Shown here: positions 8,007 to 15,185 of the stretch, in pieces
Position numbering within the stretch: the stretch's first letter is position 1
How the letters are laid out: each line of letters opens with the position of its first letter
Origin: Eubacterium sp.
Lineage (GTDB): Bacteria; Bacillota_A; Clostridia; Lachnospirales; Lachnospiraceae
Reading direction: 5' to 3'
Length of the DNA: 39,520 nucleotides
NCBI GenBank assembly: GCA_017475785.1
Contig: JAFVEX010000096.1
Coordinates: 1 to 39,520, forward strand
Made by a program: the position numbers and the translations under genes
The notes under the pieces: model-generated
What the model was told of the DNA's origin: nothing
The model's database searches: none
Seen by the model: the letters and a program-made list of their open reading frames with translations, nothing else

Positions 8007-8035
8007 ATCTTACTATAGTTGCCGGTCTGCGTCAA
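8007..8035 (-). promoter_or_regulatory. metY1 promoter
   Basis: On the minus strand TTGACG (8035-8030), a 17-bp spacer, TAAGAT (8012-8007). It lies about 85 bp before the ATG at 7923 and 30 bp before the alternative GTG at 7974. No SAM riboswitch or T-box is recognisable in the leader. Confidence 0.6.
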
Positions 8036-8172
8036 AAAATAATCGCTTTCAGACAATGTTCCGGCGTACCGGTGCGCAGGCCATTTTCATTAATGTTTTG
8101 ACATGTTCCCATTTATTTGTCTTAAATATGCCATATTCCTCCTACTATTTTGCAATAAATCAGTCATTTTAC

Positions 8173-8216
8173 ACTATCAAGATAGTATTTTCAGTTAAAT
8201 AAAAATATTGTATACT
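8173..8216 (+). promoter_or_regulatory. Promoter with adjacent palindromic operator, antitoxin gene
   Basis: ACTATCAAGATAGT (8173-8186) is a perfect 6+6 palindrome ending 1 bp before TTTTCA (8188-8193). A 17-bp spacer then leads to TATACT (8211-8216). ACTATT/AATAGT-like half-sites recur nearby (around 8144 and 8214), as expected for autoregulation by a ribbon-helix-helix antitoxin. The rest of 7924-8281 is AT-rich; another possible plus-strand -35 (TTGACA, 8098-8103) lacks a well-spaced -10. Confidence 0.55.
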
Positions 8217-8281
8217 ATTCTTAAAATAACCGGGATTCTTCAGTCATCTTTTCTGCAGTCGAAGAGGAGTATTTCTAAATA

Positions 8282-8518
8282 ATGAGGAACGAATACAGCA
8301 CTATGGTTGAAGCATCTGTCAACCCGGAACTCCGCGAACAGGCGGAAGGAATTCTATTGCAGCTGGGGATGTCCGCGTCCACAGCGATCACCTTATTCTA
8401 CCGGCAGATCGTTATTCAGAGAGGCCTGCCGTTCGAAATCAAGACATATGCTGCCCGGCCGGCAGCGGATTCTCCGGTCCGCCGCATTTACAGGACGCCG
8501 CACGCATACAGGCCCTGA
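8282..8518 (+). CDS. RelB/DinJ-family antitoxin without adjacent toxin
   Basis: A 78-residue protein. Residues 8-60 match the DinJ/RelB consensus: VNPELREQAEGILLQLGMS, then STAITLFYRQIV and QRGLPFEI. This N-terminal part forms the ribbon-helix-helix DNA-binding dimer. The C-terminal tail (ARPAADSPVRRIY) is short, basic and proline-rich, unlike the acidic toxin-wrapping tail of classical DinJ. No RelE, YafQ or other toxin ORF follows: the next gene is a CYTH phosphatase on the opposite strand. GAGGAG lies 12 nt upstream of the ATG at 8282, which is a long spacing. An internal ATG at 8303 is an alternative start that preserves the domain. It is probably an autoregulated solitary repressor or the remnant of a toxin-antitoxin pair. 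Confidence 0.8.
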   Translation: MRNEYSTMVEASVNPELREQAEGILLQLGMSASTAITLFYRQIVIQRGLPFEIKTYAARPAADSPVRRIYRTPHAYRP

Positions 8519-8615
8519 GGCGACTTAACTCCGGAGGCATCACGTCCAGCCGGACAGTCAGATCTGTCTGTTATCTTTTTTCACCACCATCTGACCAGAT
8601 GACGGAGTTTCCCGG

Positions 8616-9137
8616 TTATTCATTATTGAGGCTTTTCGGCGGATCTGCCCGGAGTCTGGTCTCTTCCCAGAATGAGCCCATACTGCTGCCCGGCTCTTCT
8701 GAGACATCTCTTGAGAGATACTGCGCGAGTCCCGCAGAAGCCGGATCCCAGGCGGATGCCTGCTCCAGACTCTCATACTCTACCTCGGCATACCAGAATT
8801 CTGTCGGAAGACCCTCGTCCACGTGGTTGACTTCGAGGCGCAGCCCATCCGGCAGCAGCCATGTTCTCCGGATCTTTCTGATCAGCGGAATACCGATCAT
8901 CTCCTCGATCTCCTCAAACTGCTCCTTTGTAATACGGATTTCAATCTCCTGCCGGGCAATCGTGCCCTGTGACTTCAGACAGAGAATCCACTCCGTCGGG
9001 CCGTCCGTCTTCGCCTCTTCGCGGATTCTCACAGTCGGACGCACGTTCAGATATCCCTGCCGCATGACGTGCTCTTCAAGCAGCGGCAGATCACAGTCCG
9101 GCCATCCCGTCACGTCCCATTTGCGCTCTATTTCCAT
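8616..9137 (-). CDS. CYTH-domain phosphatase (inorganic triphosphatase-like)
   Basis: A 173-residue member of the CYTH superfamily (class IV adenylate cyclase, thiamine triphosphatase, tripolyphosphatase). The defining ExExK motif is at the extreme N-terminus (MEIERKW: Glu2, Glu4, Lys6). It is followed by the tunnel strands VRIREE, EWILCLKSQG, RQEIEIRITKEQF, IRKIRRTW and EVNHVDEG with alternating charged residues, and then FWYAEVEYESLEQA. Bacterial members usually hydrolyse tripolyphosphate or thiamine triphosphate with Mg2+ or Mn2+. GGGGTGA precedes the ATG. It is convergent with the antitoxin gene and divergent from mgtE. Proximity to a magnesium transporter and a polyphosphate-polymerase-like gene is suggestive but not proof of a shared pathway. 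Confidence 0.85.
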   Translation of the reverse strand: MEIERKWDVTGWPDCDLPLLEEHVMRQGYLNVRPTVRIREEAKTDGPTEWILCLKSQGTIARQEIEIRITKEQFEEIEEMIGIPLIRKIRRTWLLPDGLRLEVNHVDEGLPTEFWYAEVEYESLEQASAWDPASAGLAQYLSRDVSEEPGSSMGSFWEETRLRADPPKSLNNE

Positions 9138-9281
9138 GAATAGTCACCCCTTTACTTTCCAAAAAAAATTTCTTATAATAGTCATAATTGGGTCAGGATC
9201 TGTTCTTTTTCTGACGCGGCAGAATCCGGCCCGGAATATCAAAAAGCTCTGCTTACGCAGTTCCCGAAAGGAGGTGGTTTT

Positions 9282-9413
9282 GTGAAAAAGAATTATTTAC
9301 CTTCATCTGATGATGACCTTCATCCCCGAAGTAGATCACGCAAAACCACATATGGAGGAGAACTGCCATGTCCAATGAACAGATGGACTATGCTGATCTT
9401 CTGCTGGGGCTGA
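9282..9413 (+). CDS. Small upstream ORF overlapping mgtE (candidate leader peptide)
   Basis: GTG at 9282 has a near-perfect ribosome binding site (AAAGGAGGTG, 5-7 nt upstream). The frame runs 43 codons to TGA at 9411-9413, overlapping the first 46 nt of mgtE in a different frame. The peptide begins MKKNYLPSSDDDLHPRSRSR, so it has three consecutive Asp residues flanked by Pro and then a basic run. The mgtE ribosome binding site lies inside this ORF. I infer a translated leader peptide that could control mgtE translation. No homologue is known to me, and the coding status rests on the ribosome binding site and position only. Confidence 0.5.
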   Translation: MKKNYLPSSDDDLHPRSRSRKTTYGGELPCPMNRWTMLIFCWG

Positions 9414-10729
9414 TGGAAACCCGCCAGTACGGGAAGCTGCGAGAAGAAGCGCTGGAGATCAATCCGGCCGATATCGCGAGCGTCATGGATGGACTGGAGG
9501 ATGAGGAATCGCTGAAGCTGTTCCGCATTCTTCCGAAGTCTCTTGTCGCCGACGTCTTTCCGCTGATGGATGATGAAACCCAGCAGTTTATCATTATGTC
9601 CCTTTCTACCCGTGAGGCATCCAACATCATCGACAACCTGATGTCTGATGACGCTGCCGATGTCCTCGAAGAAATGCCGGCAAACGTCGTCAAGCGCCTG
9701 CTTGCGAATACCAGCCGGGAAACCCGCCACGACGTCAATATGCTGCTTCAGTATCCGGAGGATTCCGCCGGCTCTGTCATGACGGTCGAATTTATGGATC
9801 TGAAGGCGCGCATGACGGTCGAGCAGGCCATCACGCGGATCCGCAGGATCGGCCTGGACTCAGAGACGATCAACATCTGCTACGTCCTGGATGAGACGCG
9901 AAGGCTTCTCGGCACGGTCGCGCTGCGCTATCTGCTGATCCAGCCGAACGATGCTCTGATCGGCGATATCATGAATGAAAACGTCATCAGCATCAACACC
10001 ACAACCGACCAGGAGGAAGCCGCCTGGCTCTTCCAGAAATATGACTTCACAGCCATGCCGGTCGTCGACCATGAAGACCGGCTCGTCGGCATCATCACGA
10101 TCGATGATATCGTCGATATCCTGCAGGAAGAGGCGACCGAAGATATCGAAAAAATGGCGGCGATCATCCCGACGGAGAAGCCGTACATGAGAACCGGCAT
10201 TCTGGATACGTATAAAAAACGTATACCATGGCTGCTGTTCCTGATGCTTTCCGCCACCTTCACCGGTTCCATCATCACGCGGTTCGAATCGGCACTGTCC
10301 GCCTACGTCGTCCTGACAGCCTATATTCCGATGCTCATGGACACCGCCGGAAACGCCGGATCACAGGCAAGCGTCTCGATCATCCGAGGACTCTCGCTGA
10401 ACGAGATCGAATTCAAAAAGCTGTTCGTGGTTGTCTGGAAGGAAATCCGTGTTGCCGTCATGTGCGGCGTGACTCTTGCAGCCGCAAACTTCGTCAAGCT
10501 TCAGCTGCTCGACCGGCTTCCGATGACCGTCGCGTTTGTCGTGTGCCTGACACTTGTATTTGTCATCATGTTCGCGAAAACGATCGGCTGCATTCTGCCG
10601 ATGATTGCCGACCGGATCGGCTTTGACCCCGCAGTTATGGCCAGTCCGCTGATCACTACGATTGTCGATGCCGTCGCGCTGCTCGTATATTTCACACTGG
10701 CGACGCATCGGCTGCATCTGGCCGTCTAG
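9368..10729 (+). CDS. mgtE: Magnesium transporter MgtE
   Basis: Mg2+-selective channel of 453 residues, normal for the family. The N-terminal superhelical MgtE_N domain (about 15-125) contains the ADVLEEMP repeat. A CBS pair follows (about 130-255, with DIMNENVISINTTTDQEEAA and FTAMPVVDHEDRLVGIITIDDIVD). The connecting helix comes next, then five membrane helices (about 275-450) including the pore-lining AYIPMLMDTAGNAGSQAS segment. The cytosolic domains sense Mg2+ and close the pore at high concentration. GGAGGAG precedes the ATG. A small ORF with a very strong ribosome binding site overlaps its start. I looked for an M-box riboswitch upstream and could not recognise one. Confidence 0.95.
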   Translation: MSNEQMDYADLLLGLMETRQYGKLREEALEINPADIASVMDGLEDEESLKLFRILPKSLVADVFPLMDDETQQFIIMSLSTREASNIIDNLMSDDAADVLEEMPANVVKRLLANTSRETRHDVNMLLQYPEDSAGSVMTVEFMDLKARMTVEQAITRIRRIGLDSETINICYVLDETRRLLGTVALRYLLIQPNDALIGDIMNENVISINTTTDQEEAAWLFQKYDFTAMPVVDHEDRLVGIITIDDIVDILQEEATEDIEKMAAIIPTEKPYMRTGILDTYKKRIPWLLFLMLSATFTGSIITRFESALSAYVVLTAYIPMLMDTAGNAGSQASVSIIRGLSLNEIEFKKLFVVVWKEIRVAVMCGVTLAAANFVKLQLLDRLPMTVAFVVCLTLVFVIMFAKTIGCILPMIADRIGFDPAVMASPLITTIVDAVALLVYFTLATHRLHLAV

Positions 10730-10743
10730 GACATCACTTCCTA

Positions 10744-10760
10744 AGGAAACACTGATTACT
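10744..10760 (+). repeat. Possible lone end of the 4480-4640 element family
   Basis: GGAAACACTGATTA at 10744-10757 differs at one position from the left terminal sequence GGAAGCACTGATTA of the MITE-like element at 4480. No matching inverted end is found before ptsH, so this is at best a decayed or partial copy. The similarity covers only 14 bp. Confidence 0.3.
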
Positions 10761-10898
10761 GTATATTTTGCATCGAAAGAAAACCCGCCGGCAAGGCGGA
10801 CGAACGAGGCAATGTCTGCTTTCCCAAACATCGCAGGTCAAAAAGCCTCATCATAGCCCGCATGCAGAAAATGCCTGCCGAAAAAACAGAGAAAAATG

Positions 10899-10939
10899 CC
10901 GCCGGCTGTCCGATCAGGGATTGGCCGGCGGAGTTTTTT
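10899..10939 (+). terminator. Intrinsic terminator after mgtE
   Basis: CCGCCGGC (10899-10906) pairs perfectly with GCCGGCGG (10924-10931), with AG and six T residues following (10934-10939). It lies 170 bp after the mgtE stop. The intervening sequence also holds a small CCGCC/GGCGG hairpin near 10785-10799 and no gene. Confidence 0.75.
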
Positions 10940-10973
10940 ATGATTGCCTGTATCTTCCTGTATAGAGTATTGT

Positions 10974-11001
10974 AAAAAAGGATCTGTTCCCTGCTGAATC
11001 C
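10974..11001 (-). terminator. Weak intrinsic terminator after ptsH
   Basis: On the minus strand GGATT (11001-10997) pairs with GATCC (10984-10980) around a 12-nt loop, followed by TTTTTT (10979-10974). The stem is short, so the call rests mainly on the U-tract and its position 20 bp after the ptsH stop. Confidence 0.4.
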
Positions 11002-11021
11002 GGATCGCTACAGACTGTTTA

Positions 11022-11279
11022 TTACAGATTGTTCTTCATGAACTCTTCAACTGCTGCCGCAGCCGCGTCTTCATCTTCACCTTCTACCGCAAACTCAACT
11101 GTACTGCCCTTGGTCGCGCCCAGAGACATGACTGAGAGGATCTTGGTAGCCTTGCCGGATTTTCCGTCTTTGGAGATTGTGATCGTGCTCTTAAAGGTCT
11201 TGCAGAGCTTGACGAGCTCGCCTGCCGGTCTCGCATGAATGCCATCGTTGTCAGTGATTACATAACTGAAGTTTTTCAT
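11022..11279 (-). CDS. ptsH: Phosphocarrier protein HPr, lacking the Ser46 regulatory site
   Basis: An 85-residue cytosolic phosphocarrier of the sugar phosphotransferase system, passing phosphate from enzyme I to EIIA domains through His15 in GIHARPAG. An ungapped alignment with B. subtilis HPr places Lys at position 46 (ATKILSVMSLG), where the HPr kinase target Ser46 normally sits (LKSIMGVMSLG). The nearest serine is Ser49. Transport function should be intact, but ATP-dependent regulatory phosphorylation and CcpA signalling through this protein are doubtful, so another HPr or Crh may exist elsewhere. AGGGAG precedes the ATG. The gene is monocistronic, with no ptsI downstream, and diverges from the VTC gene. 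Confidence 0.93.
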   Translation of the reverse strand: MKNFSYVITDNDGIHARPAGELVKLCKTFKSTITISKDGKSGKATKILSVMSLGATKGSTVEFAVEGEDEDAAAAAVEEFMKNNL

Positions 11280-11397
11280 GGGCTTCTCCCTTTCTATTTG
11301 TGAAATTTGAACAATTACTGCTGCAAACTAAAGCTATTTTATCGTGTTTTCGTTCATTTGACAACCCCTGCTTCCGCTGTACAGAATTTCTTTTTCC

Positions 11398-11431
11398 CTT
11401 TAAGGTTTCTTTAAGGATTGCAGGTTATGAT
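11398..11431 (+). promoter_or_regulatory. Pho-box-like direct repeat and -10 element upstream of the VTC gene
   Basis: CTTTAAGG occurs twice with an 11-bp period (11398-11405 and 11409-11416). It is followed after 9 bp by TATGAT (11426-11431). There is no recognisable -35, and the repeats occupy that place. This is the geometry of PhoB/PhoP-activated promoters, where two 11-bp direct repeats replace the -35. The predicted start is near 11438, 30 bp before the gene. Confidence 0.5.
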
Positions 11432-11466
11432 ATCCCTGACAACAAGGAAAGCGAGGCATTCTATCA

Positions 11467-12252
11467 ATGAAGAATAAAGGCGTATTTAAACGCGTGGAAA
11501 TGAAATATATTCTGAACGAGTTCCAGTACCGCGCGCTGCGGAAGGATCTGGAGGGACTGGCAGAGGTAGATCAGTACGGGGAGACCCCGATCCTGAATAT
11601 CTATTATGACACGCCAGATTTCCATCTGGTGCGCACGTCCCTGGACAAGCCGCTTTATAAAGAAAAGCTGCGGCTGCGCAGCTACGGGACACCTGATGAC
11701 AAGGGGAACTCGTTTATCGAAATCAAGAAAAAATTCCAGGGCGTCGTGTATAAACGGCGTGTTGCCATGCCCTACACAGACGCAGTCAGTTACCTGGAGG
11801 GAGATGACCGGGACGAGATCCGGGCACGTCAGATGTGGACGCCTGTTGATCGCCAGATCTCCAGAGAAATCGATTCTTTTATGGGGCACTATCAGACACT
11901 CGCCCCCCGGATGGTCGTCTCCTATGACCGGATTGCCATGTTTGGCGTAAATGATCCGGAACTCCGGATTACGTTTGACAGAAATCTCCGCTGGCGGACA
12001 GATGACCTGGATCTCCGGCACGGCGGGTACGGAACAGCGCTGCTGCTCCCGGATCAATATCTGATGGAGATCAAGATCATGGGCGCCATGCCCGTACAGC
12101 TGGCAAGATCACTGAGCCGCCTGAAGATCTTCAGCAGTTCCTTCTCGAAATATGGAAGCGGTTACCGGACCTGGTTCTTTCAGCAGTCAGCGCAGCTCGC
12201 CGCGAAAATGCTCCTGCGTCAGGTTCAGACAGATTACGCAAACGCAGGCTGA
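11467..12252 (+). CDS. VTC-domain protein, polyphosphate-polymerase-like
   Basis: A 261-residue protein made almost entirely of a VTC domain, the fold of the catalytic Vtc4 polyphosphate polymerase and a relative of CYTH tunnels. The features are the N-terminal FKRVEMKYILNEFQYRAL, the basic strands IYYDTPDFHLVR, KEKLRLRSYG and EIKKKFQGVVYKRR, later RMVVSYDRIA, and YLMEIKIMG near the end. These provide the Lys/Arg/Glu side chains that line the phosphate tunnel. It is expected to work on the cytosolic face. The adjacent DUF4956 membrane protein (21 bp downstream, same strand) is a frequent partner and might export or anchor the product. The ribosome binding site is weak (GCGAGG, 9 nt upstream). 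Polymerase activity is inferred from the family. Confidence 0.85.
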   Translation: MKNKGVFKRVEMKYILNEFQYRALRKDLEGLAEVDQYGETPILNIYYDTPDFHLVRTSLDKPLYKEKLRLRSYGTPDDKGNSFIEIKKKFQGVVYKRRVAMPYTDAVSYLEGDDRDEIRARQMWTPVDRQISREIDSFMGHYQTLAPRMVVSYDRIAMFGVNDPELRITFDRNLRWRTDDLDLRHGGYGTALLLPDQYLMEIKIMGAMPVQLARSLSRLKIFSSSFSKYGSGYRTWFFQQSAQLAAKMLLRQVQTDYANAG

Positions 12253-12273
12253 TACAGCAGAAAGGAATATCCT

Positions 12274-12951
12274 ATGAACTTCTTATTTGACTCAATTATT
12301 CAGAATGGCCAGCTGACTGGCGTGACCTTCTTTACCGCGACGCTCGTCTCTCTTGGACTCGGATTGTTTATGGCGTGGATTTACAGCCGGAAAAACCGCT
12401 ACACAAAAAGCTTCATCGTGTCACTGGTACTGCTGCCCTCCGTCGTGCAGATTGTCATCATGCTGGTCAACGGCAACATCGGCGCGGGCGTCGCGGTGGC
12501 AGGCGCGTTCAGCCTCGTCCGCTTCCGCTCAGCGACCGGCACCGGACAGGAAATCACCAGTATCTTTCTTGCAATGGCAGTCGGCCTGGCGACGGGCATG
12601 GGTTATATCGCGATCGCGGTTGTGTTTGCCGTCATCATCACACTCGTCAATTATCTGCTGACGATCTCTCACTTTGGAGAGCGGGGCACCGATCAGCGCG
12701 TCCTGCGCATCACGATCCCGGAGGATCTGGATTTTGAAGGAATCTTCGATGACCTGCTGGAGCGCTATACCGTCGCGCATGATCTTGCCGAGGTAAAGAC
12801 CAGCAACATGGGAAGCCTGTACAAGCTGGATTACAACATTATTTTCCGCCCTGGCATTTCAGTCAAGGAGCTGATGGATCAGATCCGCGAGCGCAACGGA
12901 AATCTGGAGGTCTCCTGCAGCCGCCCCGTCAGCGCGTTTGATGAGCTTTGA
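12274..12951 (+). CDS. DUF4956 membrane protein, partner of the VTC protein
   Basis: A 225-residue protein with three to four membrane helices in the first 130 residues (about 15-38, 45-67, 95-130). The conserved VAGAFSLVRFRSATGTGQEITSIFLAMAVGL region is split between them, and a soluble C-terminal domain (about 140-225) has an ACT-like pattern (RVLRITIPEDLDF...). The GAFSLVRFRS signature identifies the DUF4956 family, which commonly neighbours VTC-domain genes. Its biochemical role is not established. AAAGGAATATCCT precedes the ATG. The gene ends 19 bp before the convergent recN 3' end, and no clear terminator separates them. Confidence 0.85.
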   Translation: MNFLFDSIIQNGQLTGVTFFTATLVSLGLGLFMAWIYSRKNRYTKSFIVSLVLLPSVVQIVIMLVNGNIGAGVAVAGAFSLVRFRSATGTGQEITSIFLAMAVGLATGMGYIAIAVVFAVIITLVNYLLTISHFGERGTDQRVLRITIPEDLDFEGIFDDLLERYTVAHDLAEVKTSNMGSLYKLDYNIIFRPGISVKELMDQIRERNGNLEVSCSRPVSAFDEL

Positions 12952-12970
12952 TGCTTCTGGTACACCTGTT

Positions 12971-14671
12971 CTATTCATCTGAATCGGATTCCCGCCTGGT
13001 TTTCCAGACCTGAGCCGCCTGGCGCTTCATGTCCGCGGCATTTTCGCGGGCAGCCCCGGTTATTTCCGCTCCGCCGAGAATTCTGGCGAGCTCATCGATG
13101 GATTCTTCCTGATCCAGCGCACGGATATGCGTTGCGGTGGAGCCGTTCTCTACCCGCTTCTCAATCAGAAAATGAGAGTCCGCCATAGCCGCGATCTGTG
13201 CCAGGTGCGTGATGCAGATAATCTGGTGATGCCTGGCGATCCGCGCCATCTTCTCCGAGACGAGCTGTGCCGTCCGTCCGCTGATACCGGCGTCAATCTC
13301 GTCGAAAATCAGCGTCTCCAGCCCACCGCGGTCCGCCATCAGCGTGCGGATCGCAAGCATGACACGCGACAATTAACCGCCTGAGGCGATATTTGCCAGC
13401 GGACGCAGCGGCTCTCCGGGATTCGTAGAGATCATCCAGGTGACCTCGTCCCGCCCGTTTCTGCCGTACTGCTCAGACTGCCGGAAGGTTATCTCAAACG
13501 CATTGGAGAGGAAGTTCAGTTCCGCCAGTTCCTTCCGGATTGCCTCTGTCAGAGCCTGCGCGCTTTCTCTGCGCGCCGCTGTCAGGCGTCCGGTCACCGC
13601 TGCCAGCGATGCTTCCTTCTTCTCCAGCGACTCCTCCAGCGCTGCCTTCCGCTGTGCGAAATGCTCCAGCGTATCCAGCCGCTCCGCCTGCTTTTCACGG
13701 TAATCCAGCACATCGTGAATCGTTTTGCCGTATTTGCTCTGCAGATGGTGAATCAGATCCAGCCTCTGCTCCGTCTCTCGAAATGCCTCTTCAGAAAATG
13801 AAAACTCTGAGAGATAGGCGGATACCGCATGATTAAAATCCATCAGGACGCTCTCTGTATCCGCCAGTGTCTTTGCCAGCTCTTCGATCGCCTCGTCATA
13901 CTCAGCAAGTGCCGTAACTTCCCGAAGCGCGCGGCTGATCTGCTCTCCCGCGCCGTCTCCGGCGCCGGTCAGCTGGTAGACCAGGCCAAGTCCCTCCGCA
14001 ATTTTCCGGCTGTTTACCATCCTTCGGTATTGCCTTTCAAGCTCCTCTTCCTCTCCCTCACTGAGTGCCGCTTCATCGATTTCGCGGATCTCGTACTCCA
14101 GAAACGCGCGCTCCCGCTCGCGCTCCTGGCTGTCAGACTGGTACCCTTCCAGTTCCCTCTGAATCTGGCGGTACGCACTGTACGCTTCTGAGGTTTCCCG
14201 GCGGAGCGCGTCAATCTGTTCCTTTCCGTAGCTGTCAATAATCGCCAGCTGCTGGTCCGGATATAACAGAGACTGATGCGTGTGCTGTCCGTGAATGTCC
14301 AGCAGAACCGCAGCCGCCTTCTTCAGCTGCGACACGGTACACGCTTCGCCGTTGATCCGGTTGATACTTCTGCCGTTCTTGATTTTCCGCGTAAAAATGA
14401 TCTGCCCGTCTTCCGGCTCGATCTCGAGCATCCGCAGCTTTTGGGCCGCGTCTGCCGTCTCGGCCTGAAAGACGAGCTCAACGAGCGCGGAATCCTCCGG
14501 ATTCCGCAGCATTTCCTTTGTAAATTTCTGTCCAAGCGCCAGATTGACAGATCCCAGCAGGATGGATTTCCCCGCGCCGGTCTCACCTGTGAGAATATTC
14601 AGACCGGGTCCGAACGAAACCTCCGCCTCCTCAATCAGCGCCAGGTTTTTCACATATAAACTAATTAACAT
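12971..14671 (-). pseudogene. recN: DNA repair ATPase RecN, interrupted by an in-frame TAA
   Basis: SMC-like ATPase of double-strand break repair, 566 codons in one uninterrupted frame except for TAA at 13373-13375 (codon 433). The first part has Walker A GETGAGKS (about residue 33) and two coiled-coil arms. The stop falls in the ABC signature: the sequence reads IASGG-stop-LSRVML where RecN proteins have IASGGELSRVML, so a single GAA-to-TAA change explains it. The second part retains Walker B (TLIFDEIDAGISG) and ends normally. The stop is followed immediately by TTG, with AGGCGG upstream, so restart is conceivable. Two separate chains would still lack the signature glutamate. Either a real null allele or a base error. 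Last gene of the argR-side cluster. Confidence 0.85.
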
Positions 14672-14713
14672 ATTCTCTTTTTATTCGCTCCTTCTCCCCG
14701 GCAAATGAGCCGC

Positions 14714-15169
14714 TCAGATGCGGTCAAGCATTTTTCTGATGCGGTTCATAACCAGCACCGCGTCGGCGTGGCTTCTGGTCGCGCACATAATTGTGTTGTC
14801 CCCGGCGATGCATCCGACGATCTCATCCAGATGCAGCTCGTCCAGTACAGCGGCCGCGGCCATGGCCATGCCGGAAGCCGTGTGGACGACGAGCAGATTG
14901 TCCGCCGTATCCATCGACACAAACGAATCCCTCAGCACCCGGATGTACTTTCCTTCTGTGCCGGACTCCTGCTGTTGCATAAGCGCGTAGCGGGAACCGC
15001 CGTTTTTTCCGCTGATCTTTGTCAGGCGCAGCTCACGAATATCGCGCGAGACCGTCGCCTGCGTCACAGAATACCCGCTCTCCTCCAGCTTTTTTGCCAG
15101 TTCCTCCTGTGTCTCTATATCAAACTCACGGATCAGGCGCAGTATCTGCGCATGTCGATCTGATTTCAT
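14714..15169 (-). CDS. argR: Arginine repressor ArgR/AhrC
   Basis: A 151-residue transcription regulator of arginine metabolism. The N-terminal winged helix (1-75) contains the recognition segment SVTQATVSRDIREL. The C-terminal hexamerisation and arginine-binding domain (80-151) contains the conserved GCIAGDNTIM with the Asp pair region typical of ligand contact. It lies between dxs (16 bp upstream) and recN (42 bp downstream), the order seen in many Firmicutes. A tlyA-type methyltransferase gene often found between dxs and argR is absent. No arginine genes lie in this window, so its targets are elsewhere. Confidence 0.94.
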   Translation of the reverse strand: MKSDRHAQILRLIREFDIETQEELAKKLEESGYSVTQATVSRDIRELRLTKISGKNGGSRYALMQQQESGTEGKYIRVLRDSFVSMDTADNLLVVHTASGMAMAAAAVLDELHLDEIVGCIAGDNTIMCATRSHADAVLVMNRIRKMLDRI

Positions 15170-15185
15170 AATTTCTCCATTTCAG

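Noticed and set aside
9138..9367. M-box (ykoK) riboswitch upstream of mgtE
   Set aside because: The conserved M-box sequence blocks are not recognisable. The region instead contains a small ORF with a strong ribosome binding site. A covariance search would be decisive.
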